In this document: positions 32,189 through 40,700 of the stretch, piece by piece
How the letters are laid out: the number at the start of each line of letters is the position of its first letter
Position numbering within the stretch: the first letter of the stretch is position 1
DNA from: Halovivax asiaticus JCM 14624
GTDB taxonomy: Archaea; Halobacteriota; Halobacteria; Halobacteriales; Natrialbaceae
NCBI RefSeq assembly: GCF_000337515.1
Contig: NZ_AOIQ01000017.1
Span: 62,001 to 126,000, forward strand
Direction of reading: 5' to 3'
DNA length: 64,000 bases
Position numbers and translations under genes: made by a program
Notes under the pieces: generated by a model
Told to the model about the DNA's origin: nothing
Database searches by the model: none
What the model saw: the letters and a program-made list of their open reading frames with translations, nothing else

Positions 32189-32602
32189 ATGTTCGAATCC
32201 ACACCGATGGAGGTCGCGTTTCTGCTCGCTCGCATCCTCTTCGGCGGGACGCTTGCATTCACGGGGTTGAACCACTTCATGGACGTCGAGGGCATGGCCG
32301 GCTACGCCGAGTTCAAGGGCCTCCCGGCGCCGAAACTCTCGGTGCTCGGCAGCGGCGCCTTGCTCGTCCTCGGCGGCCTCTCACTGGTTGTCGGCGTCTT
32401 CCCGGCGGTCGGCGCCGCCGCCCTCGCTGTCTTCTTGCTCGTCGCCGCCGTGACGATGCACGACTTCTGGCGGATGGAGGGCGAAGACGCCCAGAACGAG
32501 ATGACGAGTTTCCTGAAGAACGTCTACGGCGCCGGCGCCGCGCTCGCGTTCCTCGCCGTCGCTTCGGCCACCTGGCCGTACGCGCTGAATATCGGATTCT
32601 AA
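32189..32602 (+). CDS. DoxX-family membrane protein
   Basis: A 137-residue protein with four membrane helices, showing the DoxX pattern LLARILFGGTLAFTGLNHFMDVEGMAGYAEFKGLPAPKLSVLGSG, then LVLGGLSLVVGVFPAVGAAALAVFLLVAAVTMHDFWRMEG. ATG 32189 follows GGAGG at 32174-32178, a good ribosome-binding site. DoxX proteins take part in redox or quinone-linked functions or are uncharacterised; the role here is not known. Confidence 0.88.
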   Translation: MFESTPMEVAFLLARILFGGTLAFTGLNHFMDVEGMAGYAEFKGLPAPKLSVLGSGALLVLGGLSLVVGVFPAVGAAALAVFLLVAAVTMHDFWRMEGEDAQNEMTSFLKNVYGAGAALAFLAVASATWPYALNIGF

Positions 32603-32716
32603 CACCGCCGGTCGATCGTTCGACGAGGCAGGCGGACACCTACTACGATTTCGCGGTCGGTGTGTGGTTTTCGTCTTCGAGGCGATCGGTTCGCTCTCCC
32701 GGCCGCTGTCGCGCGG

Positions 32717-33382
32717 TCACGCCGACTCGACGAGTTCGGGGAGCGCCCGCAACGATTCGACCTCGTAGTCTGGGTCGACCGAAAGCGACAGCGCTCGATT
32801 GTGTTCGCGCCGGATGAATGCCGAGTCCAGGCCGGCGCGGTCGGCGGCGACCACGTCGCTCTCGCTGTCGCCGACGTACAGCGCCGTCTCAGCGCCGAGG
32901 TCCGCCATGGCGCGCTCAACGTAATGCGGGCGCGGTTTCTTCCGTGAGAGGCTCTCGATCGACATCGGGCGACCGTAGTAACACTCGAACAGCGACGCCA
33001 GTTCGAAGTGCGAGAGGACGAATTCGAGCGTCGAGTGGTGGTTGTTGCTGACGACGCCGCGCGGGTTCGGTACCGTTCGAACAGCCTCCACGTCGTCGTA
33101 CACCGACCGTTCCCCGGCGCGAAACGCCTCGAGTTGCGAGTCCTCGTCGTGGCGCTCCCGGGCCCGCCAGAATGATTCCGGGTCGAGGCCGTAGCGAGCA
33201 CAGCAGTCCTCGAGTTCGGCCTCGGTTGGTCCTGAGAGGATCGCGTCGACGTCGGCTGGATCCGGCTCCGCTACGCCGACCGCGGCGAACGCCGCCTCCG
33301 TCGCCGCGGTCTTGGTTTCGATTCCCGGGGGGTCGACGAGCACCCCGTCGTTGTCGAACAGGATCGCGTCGTAGACAGACAC
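32717..33382 (-). CDS. HAD-superfamily phosphatase
   Basis: A 221-residue phosphoglycolate-phosphatase-like HAD hydrolase. Motif I is LFDNDGVLVDPPG (the first Asp is the nucleophile, but the usual D-x-D is D-N-D), motif II is the VVSNNH region, motif III is RKKPRPHYVERAMADLG, and motif IV is YVGDSESDVVAADRAG. The helical cap domain lies between about residues 15 and 85. GTG 33382 puts motif I at residue 8, as expected; another GTG 16 codons upstream is possible. Substrate unknown. Confidence 0.88.
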   Translation of the reverse strand: MSVYDAILFDNDGVLVDPPGIETKTAATEAAFAAVGVAEPDPADVDAILSGPTEAELEDCCARYGLDPESFWRARERHDEDSQLEAFRAGERSVYDDVEAVRTVPNPRGVVSNNHHSTLEFVLSHFELASLFECYYGRPMSIESLSRKKPRPHYVERAMADLGAETALYVGDSESDVVAADRAGLDSAFIRREHNRALSLSVDPDYEVESLRALPELVESA

Positions 33383-33461
33383 GAATTCGAGTGGATAGCC
33401 GGTCACCGTGACCGTTTCGATCCGGCCCACTTCGGTACGGGTTCCTCGTCCTCACCCGTCC

Positions 33462-34289
33462 TTACGCCTGTATCACGGCATCGTTCGTACGTCGTCTGTC
33501 CAGTACGGCTTCCACAGTGTCGACGTCCGCTGGGAATGTTCCGTAGACGATCCGATCGCAGTGAGGCTCGACCATCCGGGTCACGTCGTGGAGTCGGTCG
33601 ACGCCCGTTCCGCCGACCGAAAGCTGAATCGAGACGTCGGTGTCCAGCTCGTCCAGTTCCGCACCGAACCCGCGGGCCAGCGTCTCGACCCAGTACGGCG
33701 TCTCGTAGTTTCCGCAGAGGGGTACGACGAACTCGTCGACGTGGGGTTCGAGCGCCGCGGGGTCGAGTCCGGTCCGCGAACGGCTCGCCCCGGGGTAGGG
33801 ATCCGGAAACAGCGTGACGGACAGGTCACCGCCGACCCGGTCGGCAGCATCGGCGACGAAGTACGTGAGTACGCTCGCTCGCCAGCTCGCCCGGTCGTCG
33901 TGATCGCTCGCCGCGAACCGCTCGTCACAGCGCTCGCAGTGACAGAACTCGTGTCCGGGAAAACCGACCGTCGTCAAGCGGGCATCTCCGTTCGCGCCCA
34001 CGGTCGCGATTCGGTCGAGCAATTGCCCGCGGTAGGCGTCGTCGGTCGGACAGACGGTCCCCCAGTGGTGGCCCTCGGCGGCCGGCGTCGCCCGGGTGCC
34101 GTCGGCGTCGACGGCGGCCCGTGTGGGCTCTCGTTCGATTGCAGCGGTGTCGCCCCAGCAGGCGACGACCGCGGTGGTTCCGGGGAGCGGTTCCGATCGC
34201 GTCCCGTCGACCTGGTCGACGAAATACGAGACGGACTCCGTCGGCGACTCACGAGCGAGATTGGCGTCGCCGGTCAGGACGGCGTGCAT
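33462..34289 (-). CDS. hypothetical protein, possible TIM-barrel glycosidase-like
   Basis: A 275-residue protein I cannot name. It starts MHAVLTGDANLARESPTESVS and contains EFCHCERCDERFAASD, a Cys-rich segment seen in some glycoside-hydrolase-like barrels, where it may bind zinc. It is followed by FVVPLCGNYETPYWVETLARGFG and VSIQLSVGGTGVDRLHDVTRMVEPHCDRIVYGTF, which have the strand-helix rhythm of a barrel. The long frame upstream of 34289 is not protein-like. Likely a haloarchaeal conserved hypothetical. Confidence 0.65.
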   Translation of the reverse strand: MHAVLTGDANLARESPTESVSYFVDQVDGTRSEPLPGTTAVVACWGDTAAIEREPTRAAVDADGTRATPAAEGHHWGTVCPTDDAYRGQLLDRIATVGANGDARLTTVGFPGHEFCHCERCDERFAASDHDDRASWRASVLTYFVADAADRVGGDLSVTLFPDPYPGASRSRTGLDPAALEPHVDEFVVPLCGNYETPYWVETLARGFGAELDELDTDVSIQLSVGGTGVDRLHDVTRMVEPHCDRIVYGTFPADVDTVEAVLDRRRTNDAVIQA

Positions 34290-34444
34290 GTGCCCGCCTC
34301 CGTTTCCTGAGTACGTAACTGTGGGTGGACCGGCTCTGTCGAACGGTTCGGGTCCGGGTGAACCGTGTGCCATCTCACGCGCCATCTCGACTGTGGTCGC
34401 ACGCCGTCTCGACTGTGGTATGGTGAGGCGTCTCAACACGATGG

Positions 34445-34455
34445 TAATATTTTTG
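34445..34455 (+). promoter_or_regulatory. TATA element of the EamA exporter
   Basis: TAATATTTTTG sits about 24-34 bp before the GTG at 34479, the distance for a leaderless archaeal transcript. Confidence 0.5.
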
Positions 34456-34478
34456 ATAACTCGACGAGACTCGTAATC

Positions 34479-35396
34479 GTGTTCCGCGATCGCTACGCGA
34501 CGGCCGGGCTCTTCGTCCTCCTCGCGACGCTGTGGGGGCTCTCGTTCGTGGCGACGAGAGCGGCGGTCGCCGACGTGCCGCCGGTCCTCCTGGCGGCGCT
34601 GCGCTTCGACGTGGCGGGACTCCTCCTGCTCGGGTATGCGGCGTGGTCGACCCAGCACTGGGTCCCGAACTCACGCGCAGACTGGCTCAACGTCGGACTC
34701 GGCGGGTTGCTGTTCGTCGCCGCGCATCATGCGTTTCTCTTCGCTGGCCAGCAGTACGTGACCAGCGCAGTCGCGGCCGTCATCGTCAGTCTCGACCCGA
34801 TTCTCGCCGCGGCGTTCGCCCGCCTCGCCCTCCCCGAGGAAGCTATCTCTCGCCTCGGTGCAGCGGGACTCGTCGTCGGGCTCGTCGGGGCGATCGTCGT
34901 CGCCGACCCCGATCCGGCCTCGCTCACGGCGGCGCGCAGCGTCGGCGGCTTCCTGGTCTTTCTCGCAGCCGCTGCGTTCGCCCTCGGGGCCGTCCTCACG
35001 CGCCGCACACGGACGACGATGCCCGTCCAGAGCATGCAGGCCTGGATGATGCTCGTCGGCGCGGCGATCTTACACGTCGTCGCGGTCGCCGTTCCCGGAC
35101 AGGGGCTCGCCGCGGCCGTCTGGACCCAGTCGGCGCTCGTCGGACTCGCCTACCTCGCCGTGGTCGCGGCCGGCGTCGGCTACCTGATTTACTTCGCACT
35201 GCTGGACCGAGTCGGCCCCGTCGAGGTCAACCTCGTCGGGTACGCGGCGCCGGTCGCCGCGGCGATCGGTGGGTGGCTACTGCTCGACGAAGCGGTCACG
35301 CTCCGGACGATCGTCGGCTTCGGGGTCATCCTCGTCGGTTTCGCCCTGGTCAAACACCGGGCGCTCCGGGCCGAGCTGTCACGCGCTCGGTCGTAA
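34479..35396 (+). CDS. EamA/DMT-family transporter
   Basis: A 305-residue drug/metabolite-transporter family protein with ten membrane helices in two EamA repeats. Repeat 1 runs from FVLLATLWGLSFVATRAAVADVPPVLLAALRFDVAGLLLLG to LGAAGLVVGLVGAIVVADP. Repeat 2 starts at VGGFLVFLAAAAFALGAVLTRR and ends with the typical VEVNLVGYAAPVAAAIGGWLLLDEAVTLRTIVGFGVILVGFALV. Start GTG 34479 fits the promoter. Substrate unknown. Confidence 0.9.
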   Translation: MFRDRYATAGLFVLLATLWGLSFVATRAAVADVPPVLLAALRFDVAGLLLLGYAAWSTQHWVPNSRADWLNVGLGGLLFVAAHHAFLFAGQQYVTSAVAAVIVSLDPILAAAFARLALPEEAISRLGAAGLVVGLVGAIVVADPDPASLTAARSVGGFLVFLAAAAFALGAVLTRRTRTTMPVQSMQAWMMLVGAAILHVVAVAVPGQGLAAAVWTQSALVGLAYLAVVAAGVGYLIYFALLDRVGPVEVNLVGYAAPVAAAIGGWLLLDEAVTLRTIVGFGVILVGFALVKHRALRAELSRARS

Positions 35397-35615
35397 AGCC
35401 ACCCACCGCTGGCGTTCGACTCGAAGTCGGCCGCGAAGACGGCCGTCGCTCGACAGTTCGAGAACGGGCGGCTCGGGAAAATCCCTCGTCACACGGGGCT
35501 CGGTGGGGGTAACTGCTCGTCACGGCCGCCCGTGGGTCCGTTCGCGACCGACTGGTTTCGGTGTGTCGCTTCCGCCGCAGGAAGGATGACGCGATCGGTC
35601 CGAGACCGAGCGTCG

Positions 35616-37016
35616 TCAGTTCCAGGTTTCGTTCTCGCGAAACTCGGCCGCGATACGCTCGACGTCGGCCGGGTCGAGGATTCCCTGGTCGGTGACGAGG
35701 CCGGCGAGGCAGTCGGCTGGCGTCACGTCGAACGTCGGATTCGTCACGTCGATCCGTGCGTCGCCGTCGTAGACGGCCGTCCTGTCGCCGGACTCCAGGT
35801 TGACCGTCTCGCGCGTCGAGATCTTGTCGCTCGCGGCGACGACGTAGACGGGAACGTCCTCGCGGGCGGCGGCGAGCGCGGCGGGTCGCGTCCCCGTCTT
35901 GTTCACCACGCGGCCGTCCGGGAGGATCGTGTCGGCACCGACCAGGACGGTGTCGATCGCCTCCTCGGCGAGGACGTGCGCCACCGCGGCGTCGGGACAG
36001 AGCGTGACGGCGGTTGTGTCCGCCAGCGTCTCTGCCGTCGCGACACCTTCCCTCCCGGGCCGGGACTCGGCGACGAAGATCCGATCGGGATCGCTCGCGA
36101 GGATGGCGTCGTGGACGGTTCCGGACCACGAGAGCGTCAGGAGTCGCCCGGTCGCGAACTCGCTCGCACGGTCTGCCGCGTCCGCATCCGCGGTGACCGC
36201 TCGTTCGATTCCGTCGATGGCGGCCTCGAGTACCGAACTCGCGTCTGGCGTGTCAGTCTCCGCACCGGCTTCGCCATCAGTCGACGCCTCGGCAAGTACG
36301 CGGTTCACGCGGTTGCGGAGGACGGCCATGCTGGGGCGACTTTCGAGCAGTCGGTTGGCCACCGCCGCGAGTTCGTCCCATTCGCCGTCCGCGTCCACAG
36401 CCGATTCCGAGTCAGGTTCGGCGTCTGCAGTCGCCGTCCGCTCCCTGAGCAGGAGGCCGGCTCGGTCCCTGAGCACCTCCATTGCGCGGATCGAGAGCCA
36501 GGCGGCCCCGTGGTCGTCGTCCGCCGCGATCGAGCGGACCGTCGGCGCGACCCGTTCGTAGGTCGCCCAGAGCTTCGGCACGGTCTCGCGCTCGCTCGTT
36601 CCTGACGCATCAGCCGCGTCGTCACCCGCGAGCGCCGTCGGCGGGATCCACGCCGCCTCGGTGTGTTCGTCGCTCAGGTCGATCTCGCGCGACGCCGCGT
36701 CGAATAGGGACGGGTGGACGACCCACTCGCGATCGATCTCGGGATCCGAGACCGACACCGGTCGCCCGGCGCGAACCAGTGACACCTCGTCGGCGGTCAG
36801 TCCGGTCTCCTCGTCGATCGCGCGCCACACCTGCTCGTCCGGCTCCCCCTCGGCGAACCCGGAGACGCCGCCCCAGGCGCCCGGGTAGGTACCCACGGCG
36901 TCGCTCCGTTTGCAGACGAGGATTTCCCCGCGATTCCGGAGGAACGCCGTGACGACGTGGTCCGGTTCGTCGTTCGTGGACGATTCAGTCCCTTCGCTCG
37001 CACGTCTCTCAGTCAT
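35616..37016 (-). CDS. Nudix - eIF2B-like fusion protein
   Basis: A 466-residue two-domain protein. Residues about 18-130 form a Nudix domain (VVTAFLRNRGEILVCKRSDAVGTYPGAWGGVSGFAEGE, then WRAIDEETGL) whose Nudix box departs slightly from the consensus (RA for RE). Residues about 155-460 belong to the eIF2B alpha/beta/delta-related sugar-phosphate isomerase family, including VLRNRVNRVL, the strand RLLTLSWSGTVHDAIL, and VLVGADTILPDGRVVNKTGT with the conserved Asp. Archaeal relatives include ribose-1,5-bisphosphate isomerase of the AMP/pentose-bisphosphate pathway. The fusion suggests that a nucleotide hydrolysis step feeds the isomerase. Confidence 0.85.
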   Translation of the reverse strand: MTERRASEGTESSTNDEPDHVVTAFLRNRGEILVCKRSDAVGTYPGAWGGVSGFAEGEPDEQVWRAIDEETGLTADEVSLVRAGRPVSVSDPEIDREWVVHPSLFDAASREIDLSDEHTEAAWIPPTALAGDDAADASGTSERETVPKLWATYERVAPTVRSIAADDDHGAAWLSIRAMEVLRDRAGLLLRERTATADAEPDSESAVDADGEWDELAAVANRLLESRPSMAVLRNRVNRVLAEASTDGEAGAETDTPDASSVLEAAIDGIERAVTADADAADRASEFATGRLLTLSWSGTVHDAILASDPDRIFVAESRPGREGVATAETLADTTAVTLCPDAAVAHVLAEEAIDTVLVGADTILPDGRVVNKTGTRPAALAAAREDVPVYVVAASDKISTRETVNLESGDRTAVYDGDARIDVTNPTFDVTPADCLAGLVTDQGILDPADVERIAAEFRENETWN

Positions 37017-37139
37017 TAGTCAGGGGGTCAGTCACGAGAACCGTATCGCTTGGGAACTGTGTCTCCGGTACACTTGTCCTCAGAGGTGCCGTTCGGGCCC
37101 AACTCTTCTCTTCGTTCGAAATCGGGTCTGTGTTGACGA

Positions 37140-37385
37140 TCACGAGTCCACTTCCGTTACGTAGCTATCGAGGCGCTCGCGCGCGTGCTCGTCTCGTTCT
37201 GCGATCGCCGCTCGCATGACGTCAGCGTCATCGTCGGGGACGATGCCAGCCAGTTCGAGGATCGATCGCTCTCCGGCGAGTCGCTCGACCGTGTCCGAGA
37301 ATGACTCCTCGGATTGCTTCCGATCGTTGAGTCGCCGGTACGCCTTTTCAGTGAGTCTGATGGTCCGATACTCCGTCTCGTCCAT
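37140..37385 (-). CDS. VapB-type antitoxin (UPF0330-like), unpaired
   Basis: An 81-residue protein with an N-terminal ribbon-helix-helix-like DNA-binding part (YRTIRLTEKAYRRLNDRKQSEESFSDTVERLAG) and an acidic helical tail. It resembles archaeal VapB antitoxins of the COG1753 group. Usually a PIN-domain VapC follows; here the next gene in the same direction is the Nudix-eIF2B fusion after 123 bp, and no VapC is adjacent. ATG 37385 precedes MDETEYRTIRLT; a Met seven codons upstream is less likely. Its own promoter region contains ATACACACATATG. Confidence 0.78.
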   Translation of the reverse strand: MDETEYRTIRLTEKAYRRLNDRKQSEESFSDTVERLAGERSILELAGIVPDDDADVMRAAIAERDEHARERLDSYVTEVDS

Positions 37386-37523
37386 ACACACATATGTGTG
37401 CAGCAATCGCGTAACTGTTTTGCCGCCGTTCGATGGCAGCTTCGGTTCGTGCCGTACGTTTCGTGAGCCGATGCACCCTCCGGTGACGGTGGGCTTTTTA
37501 CGCGGCTGGCCCTCGCATCGGGC

Positions 37524-38360
37524 ATGGAACTACACCCGGTCCCGGACCTGCCCGAAATCGAACCGGGGGACGACCTCGCCGCGATGATCGCCGAGCGCGC
37601 CGCGATCGAGCCGGGCGACGTGGTCACCGTCGCGAGCACGGTCGTCTCGAAGGCACAGGGCCGGACGGCGGACCTCGCTGACTTTCCGGCGGGACCGCGG
37701 GCCGTCGAACTTGCCGAGCGGTTCGAGGCGCTGACGGGCGAGGAGAAGGATCCGCGACTCGCCCAGGCCGTCCTCGAAGAGAGTACCGAGATCATCGTCG
37801 AGACACCCTTCATGCTCACGGAGACGTGCTTCGGGCACACCTGCGTCAACGCGGGGATCGACCGCTCGAACGTCCCGGGACACGATCTACTCTTGCTCCC
37901 GAAGCGACCGGCCGACCGCGCCGCCGAGATCCGGGCCGGCTTGCTCGAACGCGCCGACCGACTCGACGCCGAAGCGGCCGACCGAATCGAAACTACGGGC
38001 AGCGACGGGGACGTCCCCGACGCCATCGACGAGGTCGGCGTCGTCGTCACCGACACCTGCGGCCGGCCGTTTCGCCACGGCCAGCGCGGCGTCGCCCTCG
38101 GCTGGACGGGCATGCCGGCCAGTCGGGACTGGCGCGGCGAGACGGATCGCGACGGGCGCGAACTCGGCGTCACCGTCCAGGCGATCGTCGACGAACTCGC
38201 CTCGGCGGCCAACCTCGTCACCGGGGAGGGCGACGACGGCACCCCCGCGGTGGTCGTGCGCGACTTCGACTTTGGCGACCACGCCGGTGGCGACTCCCTC
38301 TTCCGCTCGGTCGAAAAGGATCAGGTCCGCCAGGCGCTCCGGGAGTGGTCGTACGAATGA
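37524..38360 (+). CDS. cofE: coenzyme F420-0:L-glutamate ligase CofE
   Basis: A 278-residue GTP-dependent ligase that adds glutamate to F420-0 in the last stage of F420 synthesis. Characteristic parts are MELHPVPDLPEIEPGDDLAAMI, VVTVASTVVSKAQGRTADL, then GFGHTCVNAGIDRSN-like text (here CFGHTCVNAGIDRSNVPG), DEVGVVVTDTCGRPFRHGQRGVALGWTGM and the RDWRGETDRDGREL block. Length slightly exceeds the 250 typical in methanogens through an acidic insert at about 145-170. It overlaps mer by 4 bp. Confidence 0.94.
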   Translation: MELHPVPDLPEIEPGDDLAAMIAERAAIEPGDVVTVASTVVSKAQGRTADLADFPAGPRAVELAERFEALTGEEKDPRLAQAVLEESTEIIVETPFMLTETCFGHTCVNAGIDRSNVPGHDLLLLPKRPADRAAEIRAGLLERADRLDAEAADRIETTGSDGDVPDAIDEVGVVVTDTCGRPFRHGQRGVALGWTGMPASRDWRGETDRDGRELGVTVQAIVDELASAANLVTGEGDDGTPAVVVRDFDFGDHAGGDSLFRSVEKDQVRQALREWSYE

Positions 38361-39427
38361 CTGAAGACTCCTCCGGCTCCGCCGAAAACGGGGGTTCGTC
38401 GTCCGATGGGCCGAGGCTCGGATCCGTCGATCCCGCCGACATCTCGCGGGGGATCGAACTCACGCCCGAACACCCGGTCGACCGGCTCGCCTCGCTGGCC
38501 GAACGGGCGGAAGATGCCGAATTCGACGCTGCGTTCACCAGTTCGCACTACTTCAACCGGGACCCGTGGATCACCCTTTCCCGGATGGCCGACGCGACCG
38601 ACGAGATCGCGCTCGGCCCTGGCGTCGTCAACCCCTACGAGACCCATCCGGCGACGCTCGCATCGGCCGTGGCCACGCTCGACGAAGTGAGCGGCGGCCG
38701 GGCGGTCTGTGGCCTGGGCGCGGGTGACCGGTCGACGCTCGCTGCCCTCGGAATCGACCGCGACAGGCCCCTTCGACGCGTCCTCGAGACGATGCACGTC
38801 GCTCGGGACCTCTGGACCGGCGAGACGGTCACCCACGATGGCGCGGTCACCGTCGAGGACGCGTCGCTCAACGTCGACCCTGTCGACGTCCCCGTCTTCG
38901 TCGGCGCGCAGGGTCCGAGGATGCTCGGGATGAGCGCCGCCCACGGCGACGGCGTGCTGATCAACGCTGCCCACCCGCGCGACCTCGCCTGGGCGAGCGA
39001 CCAGCTCGACCAGGGGCGCGAGAAACGTGCGGCCGATCGCGACCCGCTTCGCACGCTCGCGTTCGCGAGTACTAGCGTCGCCGAGACCGAGGCGGCCGCG
39101 CGGGAAGCCGCCAGACCGCCGGTCGCGTTCATCGCCGGCGGGGCCGCGGAGCCGGTCCTCGATCGCCACGATATCGATCACGAGGCGGCGGCCGCCGTGA
39201 GCGACGCGCTCGAACGCGGAGCGCTCACCGACGCGTTCGAACACGTCACACCGGCGATGATCGACGCCTTCTGCGTCGCGGGAACCGTCGAGACGGTCAC
39301 TGACCGCTACCGTGTCATCCTCGAACACGTCGACGGCATCGTCGTCGGATCGCCGCTCGGTCCGGATATCGACGCCGCGATCGAACGGGCGGCGACGGCG
39401 CTGTCGAACGCGGAGTCACCGAACTGA
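38357..39427 (+). CDS. mer: F420-dependent methylenetetrahydromethanopterin reductase-like (Mer)
   Basis: A 356-residue luciferase-like F420-dependent oxidoreductase. It has a Mer-type core: DAAFTSSHYFNRDPWITLSRMADATDEIALGPGVVNPYETHPATLASAVATLDEVSGGRAVCGLGAGD, then DVPVFVGAQGPRMLGMSAAHGDGVLINAAHP. In haloarchaea Mer is thought to act on a folate or methanopterin C1 carrier. The first 25 residues are an acidic unstructured extension. Its ATG overlaps the cofE stop (ATGA), coupling F420 maturation with an F420-using enzyme. Confidence 0.9.
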   Translation: MTEDSSGSAENGGSSSDGPRLGSVDPADISRGIELTPEHPVDRLASLAERAEDAEFDAAFTSSHYFNRDPWITLSRMADATDEIALGPGVVNPYETHPATLASAVATLDEVSGGRAVCGLGAGDRSTLAALGIDRDRPLRRVLETMHVARDLWTGETVTHDGAVTVEDASLNVDPVDVPVFVGAQGPRMLGMSAAHGDGVLINAAHPRDLAWASDQLDQGREKRAADRDPLRTLAFASTSVAETEAAAREAARPPVAFIAGGAAEPVLDRHDIDHEAAAAVSDALERGALTDAFEHVTPAMIDAFCVAGTVETVTDRYRVILEHVDGIVVGSPLGPDIDAAIERAATALSNAESPN

Positions 39428-39441
39428 GAACAGCGTCGCGA

Positions 39442-39636
39442 TCAACTGGGTGTCACGGCGTCGACGGCGGCTCCCGTGGCGAGGTAGCCGACGAACGCCA
39501 TGGAACCGCCGACGAGGAGCGCCCCAACGAGGAAGAGCAGCGGTGCCAGCAACTCTCCGGTGGCGATTTCGCTGAAGAGTTCGACGAGTTTCGACAGCTG
39601 TTCGCCGACGTGCGTGGGTGGCGGAACGTCCGACAT
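39442..39636 (-). CDS. small single-helix membrane protein
   Basis: A 64-residue protein starting MSDVPPPTHVGEQLSKLVEL with an internal helix LLAPLLFLVGALLVGGSMAFVGYLATGAAV. ATG 39636 is in frame, while the longer frame upstream runs through a divergent gene. Pattern resembles small haloarchaeal membrane hypotheticals (DUF7512-like). Function unknown. Confidence 0.6.
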   Translation of the reverse strand: MSDVPPPTHVGEQLSKLVELFSEIATGELLAPLLFLVGALLVGGSMAFVGYLATGAAVDAVTPS

Positions 39637-39736
39637 AGGGGCGCGTTTTGCCCGGCGGTATTTGGTGATATCGGTTGTCGTGCCGTGTGGCGGCGAAGCC
39701 GTTCGACTTACGGTCGCTGCGCTCGTGTTCCCTCCC

Positions 39737-40111
39737 GTGAAACGGTCGACGCTTGACGAGTTCGCGGAGTCTGCCGATACTGGCTCGGAGTCTTCCGAGA
39801 CGGCTGCAGACGGGAGTGACGTCGCCCCGAGCGACTCGCCCGTCGACGTCGACCCAGATACCACCACCGACACTTCGAGGGGCGACGATTCGGCAGACGA
39901 CGAGCGACAGGGAGCGGACGAGTCCGCGGACGACGAATCCGGGGCAGACACGAACCCACAGCCGAGTATCGACCCGCAGCCGGACGAACGAGGCCCGGTC
40001 ACGACGTTCGCCGCGGGAGCGCCGGACTCGTGTGATGCCTGCGGCGATTCGGCCGACCGTCGCTGGCGAACGGACCGGGGCTACGTCTGCCCGTCGTGTA
40101 TCGAGTGGTAG
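39737..40111 (+). CDS. zinc-ribbon protein (DUF7573-like)
   Basis: A 124-residue haloarchaeal protein. It opens VKRSTLDEFAES (GTG 39737), has a long acidic Asp/Ser/Thr-rich disordered middle (about 15-80), and ends with a zinc ribbon: DSCDACGDSADRRWRTDRGYVCPSCIEW, four cysteines in CxxC pairs. The start is chosen for the LDEF motif, which opens this family. Possibly a nucleic-acid or protein adaptor. Confidence 0.75.
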   Translation: MKRSTLDEFAESADTGSESSETAADGSDVAPSDSPVDVDPDTTTDTSRGDDSADDERQGADESADDESGADTNPQPSIDPQPDERGPVTTFAAGAPDSCDACGDSADRRWRTDRGYVCPSCIEW

Positions 40112-40227
40112 CTCACAGCTCGCGACCCGTCGACTCTCACACCGACGTCCGCACACACTGATCCGCACGCACACCAGCTGTACAGGCGGTTTGGGAACGT
40201 GAATGTGTGCCTCGGTACCGTCCTCCA

Positions 40228-40238
40228 GAACATTTAAG
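40228..40238 (+). promoter_or_regulatory. TATA element of the cold-shock gene
   Basis: ACATTTAAGCT lies 28-38 bp before the ATG at 40266, giving a very short leader. Confidence 0.5.
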
Positions 40239-40265
40239 CTGTCAACACGCCATTGTCAAGGTGCA

Positions 40266-40460
40266 ATGGCGAAAGGTACGGTTGCGTTCTTCAACGATAC
40301 GGGCGGTTACGGATTCATCGAGACAGACGACGCCGACGAGGACGTGTTCTTCCACATGGAGGATATCGGCGGTCCCGACCTGGAGGAGGGGCAAGAACTG
40401 GAGTTCGAGATCGTCGAGGCCGAAAAGGGCCCGCGCGCACAGAACGTCGAGCGCCTGTAA
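40266..40460 (+). CDS. cspA: cold-shock domain protein
   Basis: A 64-residue single cold-shock (OB-fold) domain: MAKGTVAFFNDTGGYGFIET, then DEDVFFHMEDIGG, with RNP1 (GYGFIE) and RNP2 (VFFHM) motifs for single-stranded RNA/DNA. Haloarchaeal CspA proteins act as RNA chaperones. It has its own TATA element and stands alone. Confidence 0.95.
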   Translation: MAKGTVAFFNDTGGYGFIETDDADEDVFFHMEDIGGPDLEEGQELEFEIVEAEKGPRAQNVERL

Positions 40461-40615
40461 GGCGGAGGCGGCGGACGGTTTCCGATCGTTACGTCCGACG
40501 AGCGGTGCGGCCGTCGATCCCTGATTCATCCGCAAATACACGTTTTCACCCGTCCACGTACTCACTCCCGCTCTCGATCGTGCCGGCCGTGACAGCGGTG
40601 TGTTCGGCACGCACG

Positions 40616-40624
40616 TTATATTGA
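40616..40624 (+). promoter_or_regulatory. TATA element of the moxR operon
   Basis: GTTATATTG is a good TATA box about 80 bp before the ATG at 40701. A TTG at 40662, 13 codons upstream in frame, would give a shorter leader, so the true start is open. Confidence 0.4.
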
Positions 40625-40700
40625 GGGAACACAAAGCCTATTTTGTACGGGAACCCAATCGTTGGTAACGAATCCGCGTTTGCCGCCCACCGAGATTATC

